Shown: positions 18,529 through 27,056, counted from the stretch's first letter. The stretch is DNA of 32,817 nucleotides from Rhodovulum robiginosum (GCF_003944755.1 NZ_RWGU01000030.1:1-32817); one strand, 5' to 3'. Notes: a model not told the origin generated them from the sequence alone. Made by a program: numbers and translations.

Positions 18529-19824
18529 ATGTCGAGTATTCTGACCAATTCCAGCGCGATGGTGGCCCTGCAGACGCTGAAAAGCATCAACACCAACCTG
18601 GCCAAGACGCAGGACGAGATCTCCACCGGCAAATCGGTGGCCACGGCCAAGGACAGCGCCGCCGTGTTTGCCATCACCAAGGTGATGGAATCCGACGTCA
18701 GCGGTTTCAAGTCGATCTCCGATTCGCTGTCGCTGGGGCAATCGACGGTGGCGGTCGCCGCGAACGGGGCCAAGCAGGTCGGCGATCTGCTGAACGAGAT
18801 CAAGGGCAAGATCGTCGCCGCCAACGAGGACAACGTCGACCGCACCGCGCTGAACGACGAGATCCTCTCGCTCAGGAGCCAGATCAACGGCATCGTCGCC
18901 TCGGCCCAGTTCAACGGCCTCAACCTGCTCGACGGGTCGCAGACGACCTTTGACGTTCTGGGCTCGATGAACCGCGACGCGTCAGGCGCGGTCAACACCT
19001 CGACCATCGCGATGAGCACGTCCACCACCAACCTCAGCGCGACGGCGGGCACCGCCCTCGTCGGCGCCGGTCTCGCCTCGCAGCTGGGCGGCACCGCGGC
19101 GGGCACGGACCAGAGCGCGCTGCCGGGCGGATACGACAACACCGGCGCCACCGTGATCGCCACCACCGCCACGGCGGCGCTGACGATCGCGCCGCCCCTG
19201 ACCGACGGCACCAATGCCGGGGCCGCCAGCCGCACCGAGGCCACCGCGGCGCAGCTGGCCGATGCCACCGGTTTCCTCGAGGGCGATTTCCTGCAGGTCA
19301 GCATCGGCTCGGTCAGCGCATCCTACACCGTGCGCGAGGGCGACCAGGAGGCCGATATCGTCGGCGGCATCCGCGCCGCGCTGGACGATGCGGGCGCAAA
19401 CGGCAGCGCCTTCCTGATCGAGGCGAACGGAAGTGACCTGCAGATCACCAACAATACCGGCCTGGAACAGCGCATCAGCGTCACCGCCAGCCGCGGCTCC
19501 GGCGGGCTGTCGGGGCTGGCCGGCCTGAGCGTGGCCACCGGCAGCGACGCCGCCCTCGCGCTGGGCACGATCGAGCAACTGATCCAGACCACGTCGGACG
19601 CGCAGGCCGCGCTGGGCACCACCGCCAAGCGGCTGGAGCTGCAGGACGACTTCATGTCGACCATGATCGACAGCTTCAAATCGGGGATCGGCGCGCTGGT
19701 CGACGCCGACATGGAGGCCGCCTCGGCCCGGCTGCAGGCGTTGCAGGTGCAGCAGCAGCTGGCGACCCAGGCCCTGTCGATCGCCAACCAGGCGCCGCAG
19801 AACATCCTGTCGCTGTTCCGCTAA
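18529..19824 (+). CDS. fliC: Flagellin
   Basis: Filament subunit, 431 aa. The N-terminal D0/D1 region has the flagellin pattern NSSAMVALQTLKSINTNL, then QDEISTGKSVATAKDSAAVF. The conserved QFNGLNLLDG is near residue 130. The C-terminus ends QALSIANQAPQNILSLFR, the canonical D0 tail. The middle (about 150-360) is Ala/Thr/Gly-rich and variable, the surface-exposed part. The frame is open upstream, but the ATG at 18529 gives the proper start, with AAAGGA about 10 nt before. It is preceded by a structured leader and followed by a strong hairpin, then flaF and flbT. Confidence 0.96.
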   Translation: MSSILTNSSAMVALQTLKSINTNLAKTQDEISTGKSVATAKDSAAVFAITKVMESDVSGFKSISDSLSLGQSTVAVAANGAKQVGDLLNEIKGKIVAANEDNVDRTALNDEILSLRSQINGIVASAQFNGLNLLDGSQTTFDVLGSMNRDASGAVNTSTIAMSTSTTNLSATAGTALVGAGLASQLGGTAAGTDQSALPGGYDNTGATVIATTATAALTIAPPLTDGTNAGAASRTEATAAQLADATGFLEGDFLQVSIGSVSASYTVREGDQEADIVGGIRAALDDAGANGSAFLIEANGSDLQITNNTGLEQRISVTASRGSGGLSGLAGLSVATGSDAALALGTIEQLIQTTSDAQAALGTTAKRLELQDDFMSTMIDSFKSGIGALVDADMEAASARLQALQVQQQLATQALSIANQAPQNILSLFR

Positions 19825-19831
19825 GGCCGCG

Positions 19832-19862
19832 GGCCGGGGCGGGCCGCTGGTCCGCCCCGGCC
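19832..19862 (+). terminator. Strong hairpin downstream of flagellin gene
   Basis: GGCCGGGGCGG and CCGCCCCGGCC form a perfect 11-bp stem with a 9-nt loop, starting 8 bp after the fliC stop. No T-run follows, so it may be a leaky terminator or a 3' stabiliser that makes flagellin mRNA more abundant than flaF-flbT mRNA. Confidence 0.6.
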
Positions 19863-19906
19863 AGACCAATGGCACCAACCGCCCTTGAGAACGGAAGGAC
19901 AGACCC

Positions 19907-20275
19907 GTGACCGCGCTTTCCCTCGCACGCTCGGCCTATGGCATGGCGACCGACCCGACGCGCCCGCCGCGCGCGGCCGAATACGATGCCTTCGCCCGGG
20001 TCACCGCCGGGCTGAAATCGGCCCAGTCAGGCCCCCTGCCCGCCCGCGCGGCGGCACTGCACGACAACCGCCGGCTATGGGCCGCGCTCGCCGCCGATGT
20101 GGCCCAGCCGGGCAACGCCCTGCCCGACGCGCTGCGCGCGCGCATCCTTTTCCTGGCGGATTTCATACGCCAGCACAGCCGCGCCGCGCTGACGGGCACA
20201 GCCGACTGCGCCCCGCTGATCGAGATAAACACCGCGGTGATGCGCGGGTTGACCGGCACGGAGCCCGCGGCATGA
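19907..20275 (+). CDS. flaF: Flagellar biosynthesis regulator FlaF
   Basis: A 122-aa protein of the alphaproteobacterial FlaF family (ALSLARSAYG start, ENxRLW-like HDNRRLWAALAADVA in the middle, LIEINTAVMRGL at the end). FlaF is needed for flagellin synthesis or secretion and works in opposition to FlbT in Caulobacter. The start is a GTG at 19907 with GGAAGGA about 10 nt upstream. It overlaps flbT by the 4-bp ATGA. Confidence 0.92.
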   Translation: MTALSLARSAYGMATDPTRPPRAAEYDAFARVTAGLKSAQSGPLPARAAALHDNRRLWAALAADVAQPGNALPDALRARILFLADFIRQHSRAALTGTADCAPLIEINTAVMRGLTGTEPAA

Positions 20276-20676
20276 GCGGCCTCGTTCTCAAGCTCGGCCC
20301 CGGCGAACGGGTGCTGGTCAACGGCGCCGTGATCGAGAACGGCGAGCGCCGCGGCCGTTTCAGCATCCTCACACCGGGTGCGAAAATCCTGCGGCTGCGC
20401 GACGCGCTCCACCCCGAAGAGGCCACGACGCCGGTGCGCCGGGTCTGCTATGCCGCGCAGCTGGTGCTGTCGGGCGATGCCGAGCCCGAGGCGGTGCGAC
20501 TGCAACTGCTGCGCGGGATCGAACAACTCAGCCAGGCGCTGACCGACCCTGACAGCCGCAGCCGGCTGGACATGGCCACCGCCGCGGTGATCGAGGGGCG
20601 GCATTACCAGGCGCTCAAGGCCCTGCGCAGCCTGTTGCCGCGGGAAGACCGCCTGTTGGCGGCTGCAACGCCATGA
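20272..20676 (+). CDS. flbT: Flagellin post-transcriptional regulator FlbT
   Basis: A 134-aa protein with the FlbT pattern: LKLGPGERVLVNGAVIENG at the start, then FSILTPGAKILRLRDAL, and the C-terminal YQALKALRSLLPRE. In Caulobacter FlbT binds the 5' leader of flagellin mRNA and promotes its decay when no hook is present. Here the gene sits in the same unit as fliC, whose leader is highly structured, which fits an autoregulatory role. It starts by an ATGA overlap with flaF and ends by an ATGA overlap with the DUF1217 gene. Confidence 0.93.
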   Translation: MSGLVLKLGPGERVLVNGAVIENGERRGRFSILTPGAKILRLRDALHPEEATTPVRRVCYAAQLVLSGDAEPEAVRLQLLRGIEQLSQALTDPDSRSRLDMATAAVIEGRHYQALKALRSLLPREDRLLAAATP

Positions 20677-21464
20677 GTTTTCAGCCGATTTTGCCCCTGG
20701 GCGGCTATGCCGGCTGGGCCTTTCTCACCCGCACGCTGGACCGCCAGCAGGCGGTGTTCGACAAAAGCCCCGCGATGGCCCGCGATACCGACTATTTCAC
20801 CGCCAAGATCGGCGAGGTCGATAGCGCCGGGGCGCTGGTCGCCGACCGGCGGCTGTTGCGCGTGGCGCTCGGCGCCTTCGGGCTGGGCGATGACATCGAC
20901 AGCCGCCATTTCATCCGCACCGTTCTGGAAGACGGCAGCACCGACACGGCCGCACTGGCCAACAAGCTGAGCGACAAGCGCTACCTCAAGCTGGCCGAGG
21001 CGTTCGGGTTCGGCCCGGGCGAGACCCGGCGCACCGGCCAGCCGGGGTTTGCCGAACGCATCGTCGCCGCCTATCGCAACCAGCGATTCGAGACCGCCGT
21101 GGGCGAACAGGACACCAGCCTGCGGCTGGCGCTCAATCTCGAACGCGAGCTGAGCGATCTGGCGGCGCGCGGGCTGAACGACGCCTCCGCCTGGTTCTCG
21201 GTGATGGGCTCGGCCCCGCTGCGCCAGGTGTTCGACACCGCCTTCGGCCTGCCCGACGGCTTTGCAGCGCTGGACCTGGACGACCAGCTTTCCGGCTACC
21301 GCGCGAAAGCCGAACAGCGGTTCGGAAGCGCGGAGTTCGCACAGTTCGCACAGCCCGAACGGCGCGAAGAGCTGGTGCGCGCCTACCTCTTGCAGGCGCA
21401 GGTGCGGCAGGTCGATGCCACGCTCAGTTCCGCCCGCACGGCGCTGACCCTGCTCGGCGGATAG
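20673..21464 (+). CDS. DUF1217 family protein, flagellum-associated
   Basis: 263 aa. The start GGYAGWAFLTRTLDRQQAVFD, split here as GGYAGWAFLTRTL then DRQQAVF, and the internal DTDYFTAKIGEVDSAGALV and LSDKRYLKLAEAFGFG match the DUF1217 family, which is linked to flagellar loci in alphaproteobacteria. No enzymatic motif, signal peptide or membrane helix is evident, and the protein is probably helical. It overlaps flbT by ATGA, so it is co-translated with the flagellin regulators. Its function is unknown. It converges on fliI across 84 bp in which I see no terminator. Confidence 0.8.
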   Translation: MSFQPILPLGGYAGWAFLTRTLDRQQAVFDKSPAMARDTDYFTAKIGEVDSAGALVADRRLLRVALGAFGLGDDIDSRHFIRTVLEDGSTDTAALANKLSDKRYLKLAEAFGFGPGETRRTGQPGFAERIVAAYRNQRFETAVGEQDTSLRLALNLERELSDLAARGLNDASAWFSVMGSAPLRQVFDTAFGLPDGFAALDLDDQLSGYRAKAEQRFGSAEFAQFAQPERREELVRAYLLQAQVRQVDATLSSARTALTLLGG

Positions 21465-21548
21465 CGGCAGGCCAGCCGCCCGCCCAGGTTGTGACACCCG
21501 GCCCAAAACCGGCGCCACGCAACCACGGAAAGCCTGGCACCACCACGC

Positions 21549-22883
21549 TCATTCCGGCTCGGGCCACGACCCGTTCAGGATCGCGCCGAGGTCGGCAAAC
21601 GCCTGTGCCGGCCCGTCCGGCGCCGCGGCGCCCAGAAACGCGTCGAGCGCCGGCCAGACCGCCACCGCCGCGTCAATCTCAGGGTCTGTTCCGGCGGAAT
21701 AAAGCCCGGCCTGGATCATCATCTCGGCCTGGTCATAGGCCCCCAACAACCGCCGCGCGCCGGCGATCGCCGCGTTTTCTGCCGCGCTCGCCACGCCGGG
21801 CAGGCTGCGCGAGACCGACCGCAGCAAATCGATCGCGGGGAACCGCCCGCGCTCGGCGATCCGCCGGTCCAGAACCACATGGCCGTCGAGCGTGCCGCGC
21901 AGGATGTCGGCCACCGGCTCTTCCATGTCCGACCCGGCGACCAGCACGCTGAAGACTGCGGTGATGTCGCCCATCCCCGCCGCACCCGGCCCGGCCCGCT
22001 CGGCCAGGGCCATCACTTCGCGCACGGTCGAGGCGGGGAAGCCGCGCAGGTCCGCGGCCTCGCCCCCGGCCAGCGCCAGTTCGCGGTGGGCCTCTGCAAA
22101 GCGCGTCACCGAATCGGCCAGCAACAGCACGTGCCGGCCCGCGTCGCGGAAATGCTCGGCCACCGCCATCGCCGCCCAGGCAGCACGGCGGCGCACCAAG
22201 GGCGACTGGTCCGACGCGGCGGCCACCACGACGCTGCGCGCCATCCCCTCGGGGCCCAGCACATCGGTGACGAACTGCCCGATCTCGCGCCCGCGCTCAC
22301 CGATCAGCGCCAGCACCACCACGTCGGCCTCGACCCCGCGCGCGAACCGGGCCAGCAGCATCGACTTGCCCACGCCGGAGCCCGCGAAAAGGCCCAGCCG
22401 CTGGCCGCGCGCCAGCGGCAACAACGTGTCGAACGCCGCCATGCCGGTCGCCAGCCGCTGGCCGAGCGGGCGTCGCCGTGCGGCGGGCGGGGGTGGCGCG
22501 CGCAGCGGCCGGGCGCACGGCCCCGGCATCAGCGGCCGGCCGTCGAGGGGCGCGCCGAACGGGTCGATCACCCGGCCCAGCCAGTGCGCCGCCGGCGCGA
22601 TGCGTCCGACGCCCGCCAGCACCGCCACGTCGCCCACCGACAGACCGTCGGGTGACCCGTCGGGCAGCACGGTGATGCAGTCCTCGGCCAATCCCAGCAC
22701 CTCGCCCCGCCGCGCCACCGCGCCGCGCTGGCGCAGCTCGACCAGATCGCCCAAGGCGGCCTGACCGCTCAGCCCGGTCACCGACACTGTGCCGCCCCCG
22801 GCCGCGCACACGCGGCCCACGGCGCGCGACAGGCACAGCCCGTCGAGACGGCCCCGGAGGGCGGCAAAGGGATCATGGGCCAT
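21549..22883 (-). CDS. fliI: Flagellum-specific ATPase FliI
   Basis: F1-beta-like ATPase of the flagellar export apparatus. The 444-aa protein has Walker A FAGSGVGKS (166-174), Walker B region HVLLLADSVTRFAEAHREL and the typical RVIDPFGAPLDGRPL segment near 104-118. It starts at the ATG at 22883 with GGAG 8 nt upstream. It diverges from flgB and is alone on this strand. fliH, its usual regulator, is not in the window. Confidence 0.95.
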   Translation of the reverse strand: MAHDPFAALRGRLDGLCLSRAVGRVCAAGGGTVSVTGLSGQAALGDLVELRQRGAVARRGEVLGLAEDCITVLPDGSPDGLSVGDVAVLAGVGRIAPAAHWLGRVIDPFGAPLDGRPLMPGPCARPLRAPPPPAARRRPLGQRLATGMAAFDTLLPLARGQRLGLFAGSGVGKSMLLARFARGVEADVVVLALIGERGREIGQFVTDVLGPEGMARSVVVAAASDQSPLVRRRAAWAAMAVAEHFRDAGRHVLLLADSVTRFAEAHRELALAGGEAADLRGFPASTVREVMALAERAGPGAAGMGDITAVFSVLVAGSDMEEPVADILRGTLDGHVVLDRRIAERGRFPAIDLLRSVSRSLPGVASAAENAAIAGARRLLGAYDQAEMMIQAGLYSAGTDPEIDAAVAVWPALDAFLGAAAPDGPAQAFADLGAILNGSWPEPE

Positions 22884-22930
22884 CGGTCGCTCCGTTCATC
22901 ATGCGCACACGCTTTCTAAAGGAATCGCCC

Positions 22931-22945
22931 TTAAGCCTTGGTTGC
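22931..22945. promoter_or_regulatory. Degenerate CtrA-like motif between fliI and flgB
   Basis: TTAA-N7-TTGC (6 of 8 matches to TTAA-N7-TTAA) lies in the 81-bp divergent gap, 20 bp before the flgB ATG. It is the only clear AT-rich spot besides TAAAGGAA (22917-22924). A shared regulatory site for both units is plausible. Confidence 0.3.
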
Positions 22946-22964
22946 GACCGAGGGAGAAGCCCCG

Positions 22965-23360
22965 ATGACCGACAGGCCCGAAATCCTGACCATGGCCGCC
23001 GCGCTGGCCCGCCATTCCGCCGCCCGCCAGGGCGTGATCGCGCAGAACGTGGCGCAGGCCGACACGCCCGGCTACCGCGCCGAGGATCTGCCCAACTTCA
23101 CCGAAACCTATCGCGCGACGTCCGCACACGCGGCCCTGCACACCACCCGCGCCGGCCATATCGCCGGCGGCGGTGCGACGGCCGCGACCGCCGCTGCACG
23201 GGTGGATGACCGGGCGACAGTAGCGCCCAACGGCAATTCGGTGTCGCTCGAGGCGCAGATGGTCAAGGCGGCCGAGACCCGCCAAAGCCACGAGATGGCG
23301 CTGTCGGTCTATAAAAGCGCGCTGGGCATCCTGCGCACCAGCCTCAGCCGGGGCCGATAG
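22965..23360 (+). CDS. flgB: Flagellar basal-body rod protein FlgB
   Basis: Proximal rod protein, 131 aa. The flagellar rod motif QNVAQADTPGYRAEDL (about 26-41) and the C-terminal helix with VSLEAQMVKAAETRQSHEMA are typical. The ATG at 22965 follows GAGGGAGAAG. It is first in a nine-gene rightward unit, flgB-flgC-fliE-fliQ-flgF-flgG-flgA-flgH-fliL, all with short spacing. flgC follows after 9 bp. Confidence 0.94.
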   Translation: MTDRPEILTMAAALARHSAARQGVIAQNVAQADTPGYRAEDLPNFTETYRATSAHAALHTTRAGHIAGGGATAATAAARVDDRATVAPNGNSVSLEAQMVKAAETRQSHEMALSVYKSALGILRTSLSRGR

Positions 23361-23369
23361 GGGGGCGCG

Positions 23370-23750
23370 ATGGGCGATCTGACCGATACCCTGAAGCTTT
23401 CCGCCGGCGGGATGCAGGCCCAGGCCACGCGGCTGCGCCACGTCACGGAAAACATCGCCAATGCCGACACGCCCGGCTATCGGCGCAAGCTGACCGCCTT
23501 TCGCCAGGCGATGGCGGCCGGGGCGGTCGAAACCGGCCCGGTCACGCTCGACCCCGGCGCGCTGGAGCGGGTCTACGACCCGGCCCACCCGCTGGCCGAC
23601 GAGAACGGCCAGTACCTCGGCTCGAACGTCGATCTGGTGATCGAGATCGCCGACGCCCGAGAGGCCCAGCGCAGTTATGAGGCCAATCTGCGGATGTTCG
23701 ATCAGGCGCGCCAGATGACCCGCAGCCTGCTTGAGATCCTGAGGCGCTAG
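23370..23750 (+). CDS. flgC: Flagellar basal-body rod protein FlgC
   Basis: Rod protein, 126 aa. It has the rod motif TENIANADTPGYRRK near residues 26-40, and a C-terminal helix SNVDLVIEIADAREAQRSYE followed by FDQARQMTRSLLEILRR, typical of FlgC. It lies 9 bp after flgB with a G-rich ribosome site. Confidence 0.94.
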   Translation: MGDLTDTLKLSAGGMQAQATRLRHVTENIANADTPGYRRKLTAFRQAMAAGAVETGPVTLDPGALERVYDPAHPLADENGQYLGSNVDLVIEIADAREAQRSYEANLRMFDQARQMTRSLLEILRR

Positions 23751-23780
23751 CGCCGCGCCCCGAGCCACAGGAGGACCAGA

Positions 23781-24071
23781 ATGGACATTTCCACCAGTTT
23801 TGCCGCCCGCGCCTATGACAGCGCCCGGCCCGCCACGCGGCCCGAGCCGCTGGGCGACAGCCCGACCGGCAGCCTTGGCGCCACGGCGCAGGATTTCGCC
23901 GACACCCTGCGCGCGGGCGAGGCCACGGCGCTGGAAGGGCTGGCCGGGCGCGCCGACCCGCACGCCCTGGTGCAGGCGCTGGCCGAGACCGAGCTGGCCG
24001 TCGAGGCGGCGGTGACCGTGCGCGACCGCATCGTCGAGGCCTATCAGGAAATCCTGCGGATGCCGGTCTGA
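23781..24071 (+). CDS. fliE: Flagellar hook-basal body complex protein FliE
   Basis: 96 aa. FliE joins the MS ring to the rod. The C-terminal VQALAETELAVEAAVTVRDR followed by IVEAYQEILRMPV is the FliE signature; the N-terminal part is variable. A perfect ribosome site AGGAGG (23769-23774) precedes the ATG. fliQ begins 4 bp after the stop. Confidence 0.92.
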   Translation: MDISTSFAARAYDSARPATRPEPLGDSPTGSLGATAQDFADTLRAGEATALEGLAGRADPHALVQALAETELAVEAAVTVRDRIVEAYQEILRMPV

Positions 24072-24075
24072 GCCG

Positions 24076-24342
24076 ATGCAGGACACCGCCTTTTTCGATG
24101 CCCTGCGCGAGGGGCTGTGGGTCGCGGTGACGATCTCGGCGCCGATGCTGTGCGCCGCGCTGATCGTCGGCGTGGCGGTCGGGCTGTTCCAGGCGCTGAC
24201 CTCGGTGCAGGAAATGACGCTGACCTTTGTGCCAAAGCTCGCCGCGATCCTGGCGGTGTTCTGGGTCTCGATGTCTTTCATGAGCGCCAGCCTTGCCGCG
24301 TATTTCACCGGCCGGCTGGTGCCGATGATCGCGGGGAGCTGA
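24076..24342 (+). CDS. fliQ: Flagellar export apparatus protein FliQ
   Basis: 88 aa, two hydrophobic segments (about 14-38 and 52-75). It has the FliQ core VGLFQALTSVQEMTLTFVPK, and FliQ is part of the FliPQR export gate. It sits between fliE and flgF, a usual alphaproteobacterial order, apart from fliR at 28974-29741. fliP is not in the window. Confidence 0.95.
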   Translation: MQDTAFFDALREGLWVAVTISAPMLCAALIVGVAVGLFQALTSVQEMTLTFVPKLAAILAVFWVSMSFMSASLAAYFTGRLVPMIAGS

Positions 24343-24345
24343 GCG

Positions 24346-25059
24346 ATGGACGGGGCCGGCTATATCGCGCTTTCCCGCCAGGCCGGGCTGATGCGCGCGC
24401 TCGACACCGTGGCGCAGAACATCGCCAACGCGGCGACCACCGGCTATCGGCGCGAGGGGGTGATCTTTTCCGAACATGTCGTGGCACAGCCGGGCGGCGG
24501 CGCGCTGGCGATGGCCAACGGCCATGTGCGCCGCACCGATTTCACGCAGGCACCCCTGCGCCAGACCGACGGGCCGCTGGATTTCGCCATCGAGGGCACC
24601 GGGTTCTTCCTGGTCGAAACGCCCCGGGGCCAGCGCCTGACGCGGGCCGGCCACTTCACCCCGGAGGCGAACGGCGAGCTGGTGACGCCGGCCGGCCACC
24701 GCCTGCTCGACGCCGGCGGCGCGCCGGTTTTCGTGCCGCCCGATGCCGCGGGCGTTGCGCTGGCGCCCGACGGCACGCTCAGCGCGGACGGGCGCGCGCT
24801 GACGCGGATCGGGCTTTACGCGCCGGCCGATCCCACCGCGATGCGGCGCGCCCCGGGCGCCGCGTTCGACCCGGGCGGCGCGGTCCAGCCGCTGGAGGAG
24901 GCCCGGCTGATGCAGGGCTTTCTGGAAGAGTCGAATGTCGAGCCGGTGGCCGAAATCGCCCGGATGATCGACGTGCAGCATGCCTACGAGCTGGGCCAGA
25001 GCCTGATCGACCGCGAAGACGAACGCATCCGCAGTGTGATCCGCACGCTCGGCGCCTGA
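24346..25059 (+). CDS. flgF: Flagellar basal-body rod protein FlgF
   Basis: Distal-side rod protein, 237 aa. It shows the N-terminal motif TVAQNIANAATTGYRREG (about 21-38), the FlgE/F/G core DFAIEGTGFFLVETPRG, and the C-terminal helix with LEESNVEPVAEIARMIDVQH. It starts 3 bp after fliQ. It is distinguished from flgG by its shorter length and by the order F then G. Confidence 0.93.
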   Translation: MDGAGYIALSRQAGLMRALDTVAQNIANAATTGYRREGVIFSEHVVAQPGGGALAMANGHVRRTDFTQAPLRQTDGPLDFAIEGTGFFLVETPRGQRLTRAGHFTPEANGELVTPAGHRLLDAGGAPVFVPPDAAGVALAPDGTLSADGRALTRIGLYAPADPTAMRRAPGAAFDPGGAVQPLEEARLMQGFLEESNVEPVAEIARMIDVQHAYELGQSLIDREDERIRSVIRTLGA

Positions 25060-25081
25060 GACAACAGAAAGGAACCCCGCA

Positions 25082-25867
25082 ATGCGCGCCCTCCAGATCG
25101 CCGCGACCGGCATGTCGGCCCAGCAGACACGGGTCGAGGTGATTTCCAACAACCTCGCCAACATGAGCACCACAGGCTACAACGCCCGCCGGGCCGAGTT
25201 CGCCGATCTGCACTATCAGCAGGTCACCCGCGCCGGCACCATCGCCGCGGCCGACGGCACCGTGCTGCCCACCGGGGTGCAACTGGGCCTCGGCGTGCGG
25301 CCCGCATCGGTCAGCATGATGCTGTCCCAGGGCGCGCTGGCAGAGACCGGCGGCGATCTGGACCTCGCCATCGAGGGGCGCGGCTATCTCGAGGTCACCC
25401 TGCCCTCGGGCCAGCCCGCCTATACCCGCGACGGCGCGCTGAAACGCAGCGGCGACGGGCTGATCGTCACGTCTGACGGGCACGCGGTGGTGCCCGATAT
25501 CACCATCCCCGACGACGCGGTCAGCGTGACCGTCAACGCCTCGGGCGAGGTCTACGCCCATTTCCGCGACCAGGTCGAGCCAGAGCTTCTGGGACAGTTC
25601 ACGCTGACCGGCTTTTCCAACCCCAAGGGGCTGGAGGCGATGGGATCGAGCCTGTTTGCCGAAACCCCGGCCTCGGGCGCGCCGCTGGTCGGCACGCCCG
25701 GCGAGGACGGGTTCGGCGCGCTGCGCCAAGGCTATCTGGAGGCGTCTTCGGTCGACGCGGTGCGCGAGGTGACCGAATTGATCGAGGCCCAGCGCGGCTA
25801 CGAGATGAACGCCAAGGTGATCACCGCCGCCGACCAGATGCTGGCCACCACCACGCAGGTGCGCTGA
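25082..25867 (+). CDS. flgG: Flagellar basal-body rod protein FlgG
   Basis: Distal rod protein, 261 aa, the standard length. It begins MRALQIAATGMSAQQTRVEV, then ISNNLANMSTTGYNARRAEF, with the core LDLAIEGRGYLEVTLPSG and the ending VREVTELIEAQRGYEMNAKV, all FlgG-specific. AAAGGAA lies before the ATG. Its stop overlaps the flgA start by one base (TGATG). Confidence 0.96.
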   Translation: MRALQIAATGMSAQQTRVEVISNNLANMSTTGYNARRAEFADLHYQQVTRAGTIAAADGTVLPTGVQLGLGVRPASVSMMLSQGALAETGGDLDLAIEGRGYLEVTLPSGQPAYTRDGALKRSGDGLIVTSDGHAVVPDITIPDDAVSVTVNASGEVYAHFRDQVEPELLGQFTLTGFSNPKGLEAMGSSLFAETPASGAPLVGTPGEDGFGALRQGYLEASSVDAVREVTELIEAQRGYEMNAKVITAADQMLATTTQVR

Positions 25868-26298
25868 TGCGCTGGCTGCTGCTTTGCCTGTGCCTCGCCC
25901 CGCCGGCGGCGGCCGCCGAAACCGTGGTGGCCAGCCGCACGATCCGCAGCCAGGCGGTGCTCGGCCCCGCCGACGTGGCGCTCATCGTGGCCGACGTGCC
26001 CGGCGCGCTCGACCGGCCCGAGGCGGCGATCGGGCTGGAGGCGCGGGTGATGCTATATGCCGGGCGGCCGATCCGGGCCGCCGACCTGGCACCGCCCGCG
26101 CTGGTGGAACGCAACCAGATCGTCACGCTGGAATACCGCAACGGCCCGCTGCGGCTGACCGCCGAGGGGCGCGCGCTGGGCCGCGCCGGGGCGGGCGAGG
26201 CGCTGCGCGTGATGAACCTGGCCTCGCGCGGCACCGTCCGCGGCGTGGTCGCCCGAAACGGGCGGGTGCTGGTCGGCACCGCCCCCGCCAGCCCCTGA
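25867..26298 (+). CDS. flgA: Flagellar P-ring assembly chaperone FlgA
   Basis: 143 aa with a cleavable signal peptide (MRWLLLCLCLAPPAAAA), hence periplasmic. The rest is a SAF-like domain: an AFP-like stretch (VASRTIRSQAVLGPADVAL) and a C-terminal beta domain (GEALRVMNLASRGTVRGVV). FlgA assists FlgI polymerisation into the P ring. It is shorter than the enterobacterial protein, as is common in alphaproteobacteria. flgI itself is not in the window. Confidence 0.9.
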   Translation: MRWLLLCLCLAPPAAAAETVVASRTIRSQAVLGPADVALIVADVPGALDRPEAAIGLEARVMLYAGRPIRAADLAPPALVERNQIVTLEYRNGPLRLTAEGRALGRAGAGEALRVMNLASRGTVRGVVARNGRVLVGTAPASP

Positions 26299-26310
26299 GG
26301 AACCCTGCCC

Positions 26311-27045
26311 ATGAACCGTTTGCATATCGCGCTTTGCCTGGTCTTGCCGCTGGCCGCCGCCGGCTGCGCGCGGCTGGAAAATGTCGGAAAGGCGCCGGGC
26401 TTTACCCCGATCGAGGGCACGACCCCCTATTACGCCATGACCTCTGTGCCGCTGCCCGCGGACCGTGCGGCGGCGCGCCCCGGCGACAGCGCCTCGCTCT
26501 GGCGTGGCGACCGCAAGTCGCTGCTGGGCGACCGCCGGGCCGGCCGGCATGGCGACATCCTGACCGTGGTGATCGAGATCGACGACAAGGCCGAGATCTC
26601 GAACTCGACCGCCCGCTCGCGCAGCGGGTCTGAAAGCATGGGGGTCGACGGCCTTTTCGGGCTGCCCCAGCGCATCGACCGCCACCTGCCCGACGGCGCC
26701 AGCATGGCCGAGGCGGTGGCGACCAATTCCAGCTCGTCCTCGGGCGGCGACGGCTCGGTCCGGCGCAAGGAAAAGCTGACATTGCGCGTGGCGGCCACCA
26801 TCACCGAGGTGCTGCGCAACGGCATCCTGCGCATCGAGGGCAGCCAGGAGGTGCGGGTCAATTTCGAGATGCGCGAATTGCTGGTCTCGGGTTACGTGCG
26901 CCCCGAGGACATCTCGCGCCAGAACGAGGTGACCTATGACAAGATCGCCTCGGCGCGCATTTCCTATGGCGGGCGGGGGCAGATCAGCGACGTGCAGCAG
27001 CCGCGCTACGGCCAGCAGGTCGCCGATATCATCCTTCCGTTCTGA
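26311..27045 (+). CDS. flgH: Flagellar L-ring lipoprotein FlgH
   Basis: 244 aa. It begins with a lipoprotein signal ending in lipobox LAAAGC (Cys at residue 19). The conserved body includes SLWRGDRKSLLGDRRAGRHG, then ILTVVIEIDDKAEISNST, and the C-terminal VSGYVRPEDISRQNEV plus ISYGGRGQISDVQQPRYGQQ. FlgH forms the L ring in the outer membrane. It lies 12 bp after flgA. Confidence 0.96.
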   Translation: MNRLHIALCLVLPLAAAGCARLENVGKAPGFTPIEGTTPYYAMTSVPLPADRAAARPGDSASLWRGDRKSLLGDRRAGRHGDILTVVIEIDDKAEISNSTARSRSGSESMGVDGLFGLPQRIDRHLPDGASMAEAVATNSSSSSGGDGSVRRKEKLTLRVAATITEVLRNGILRIEGSQEVRVNFEMRELLVSGYVRPEDISRQNEVTYDKIASARISYGGRGQISDVQQPRYGQQVADIILPF

Positions 27046-27056
27046 GGAGCCGCGCC

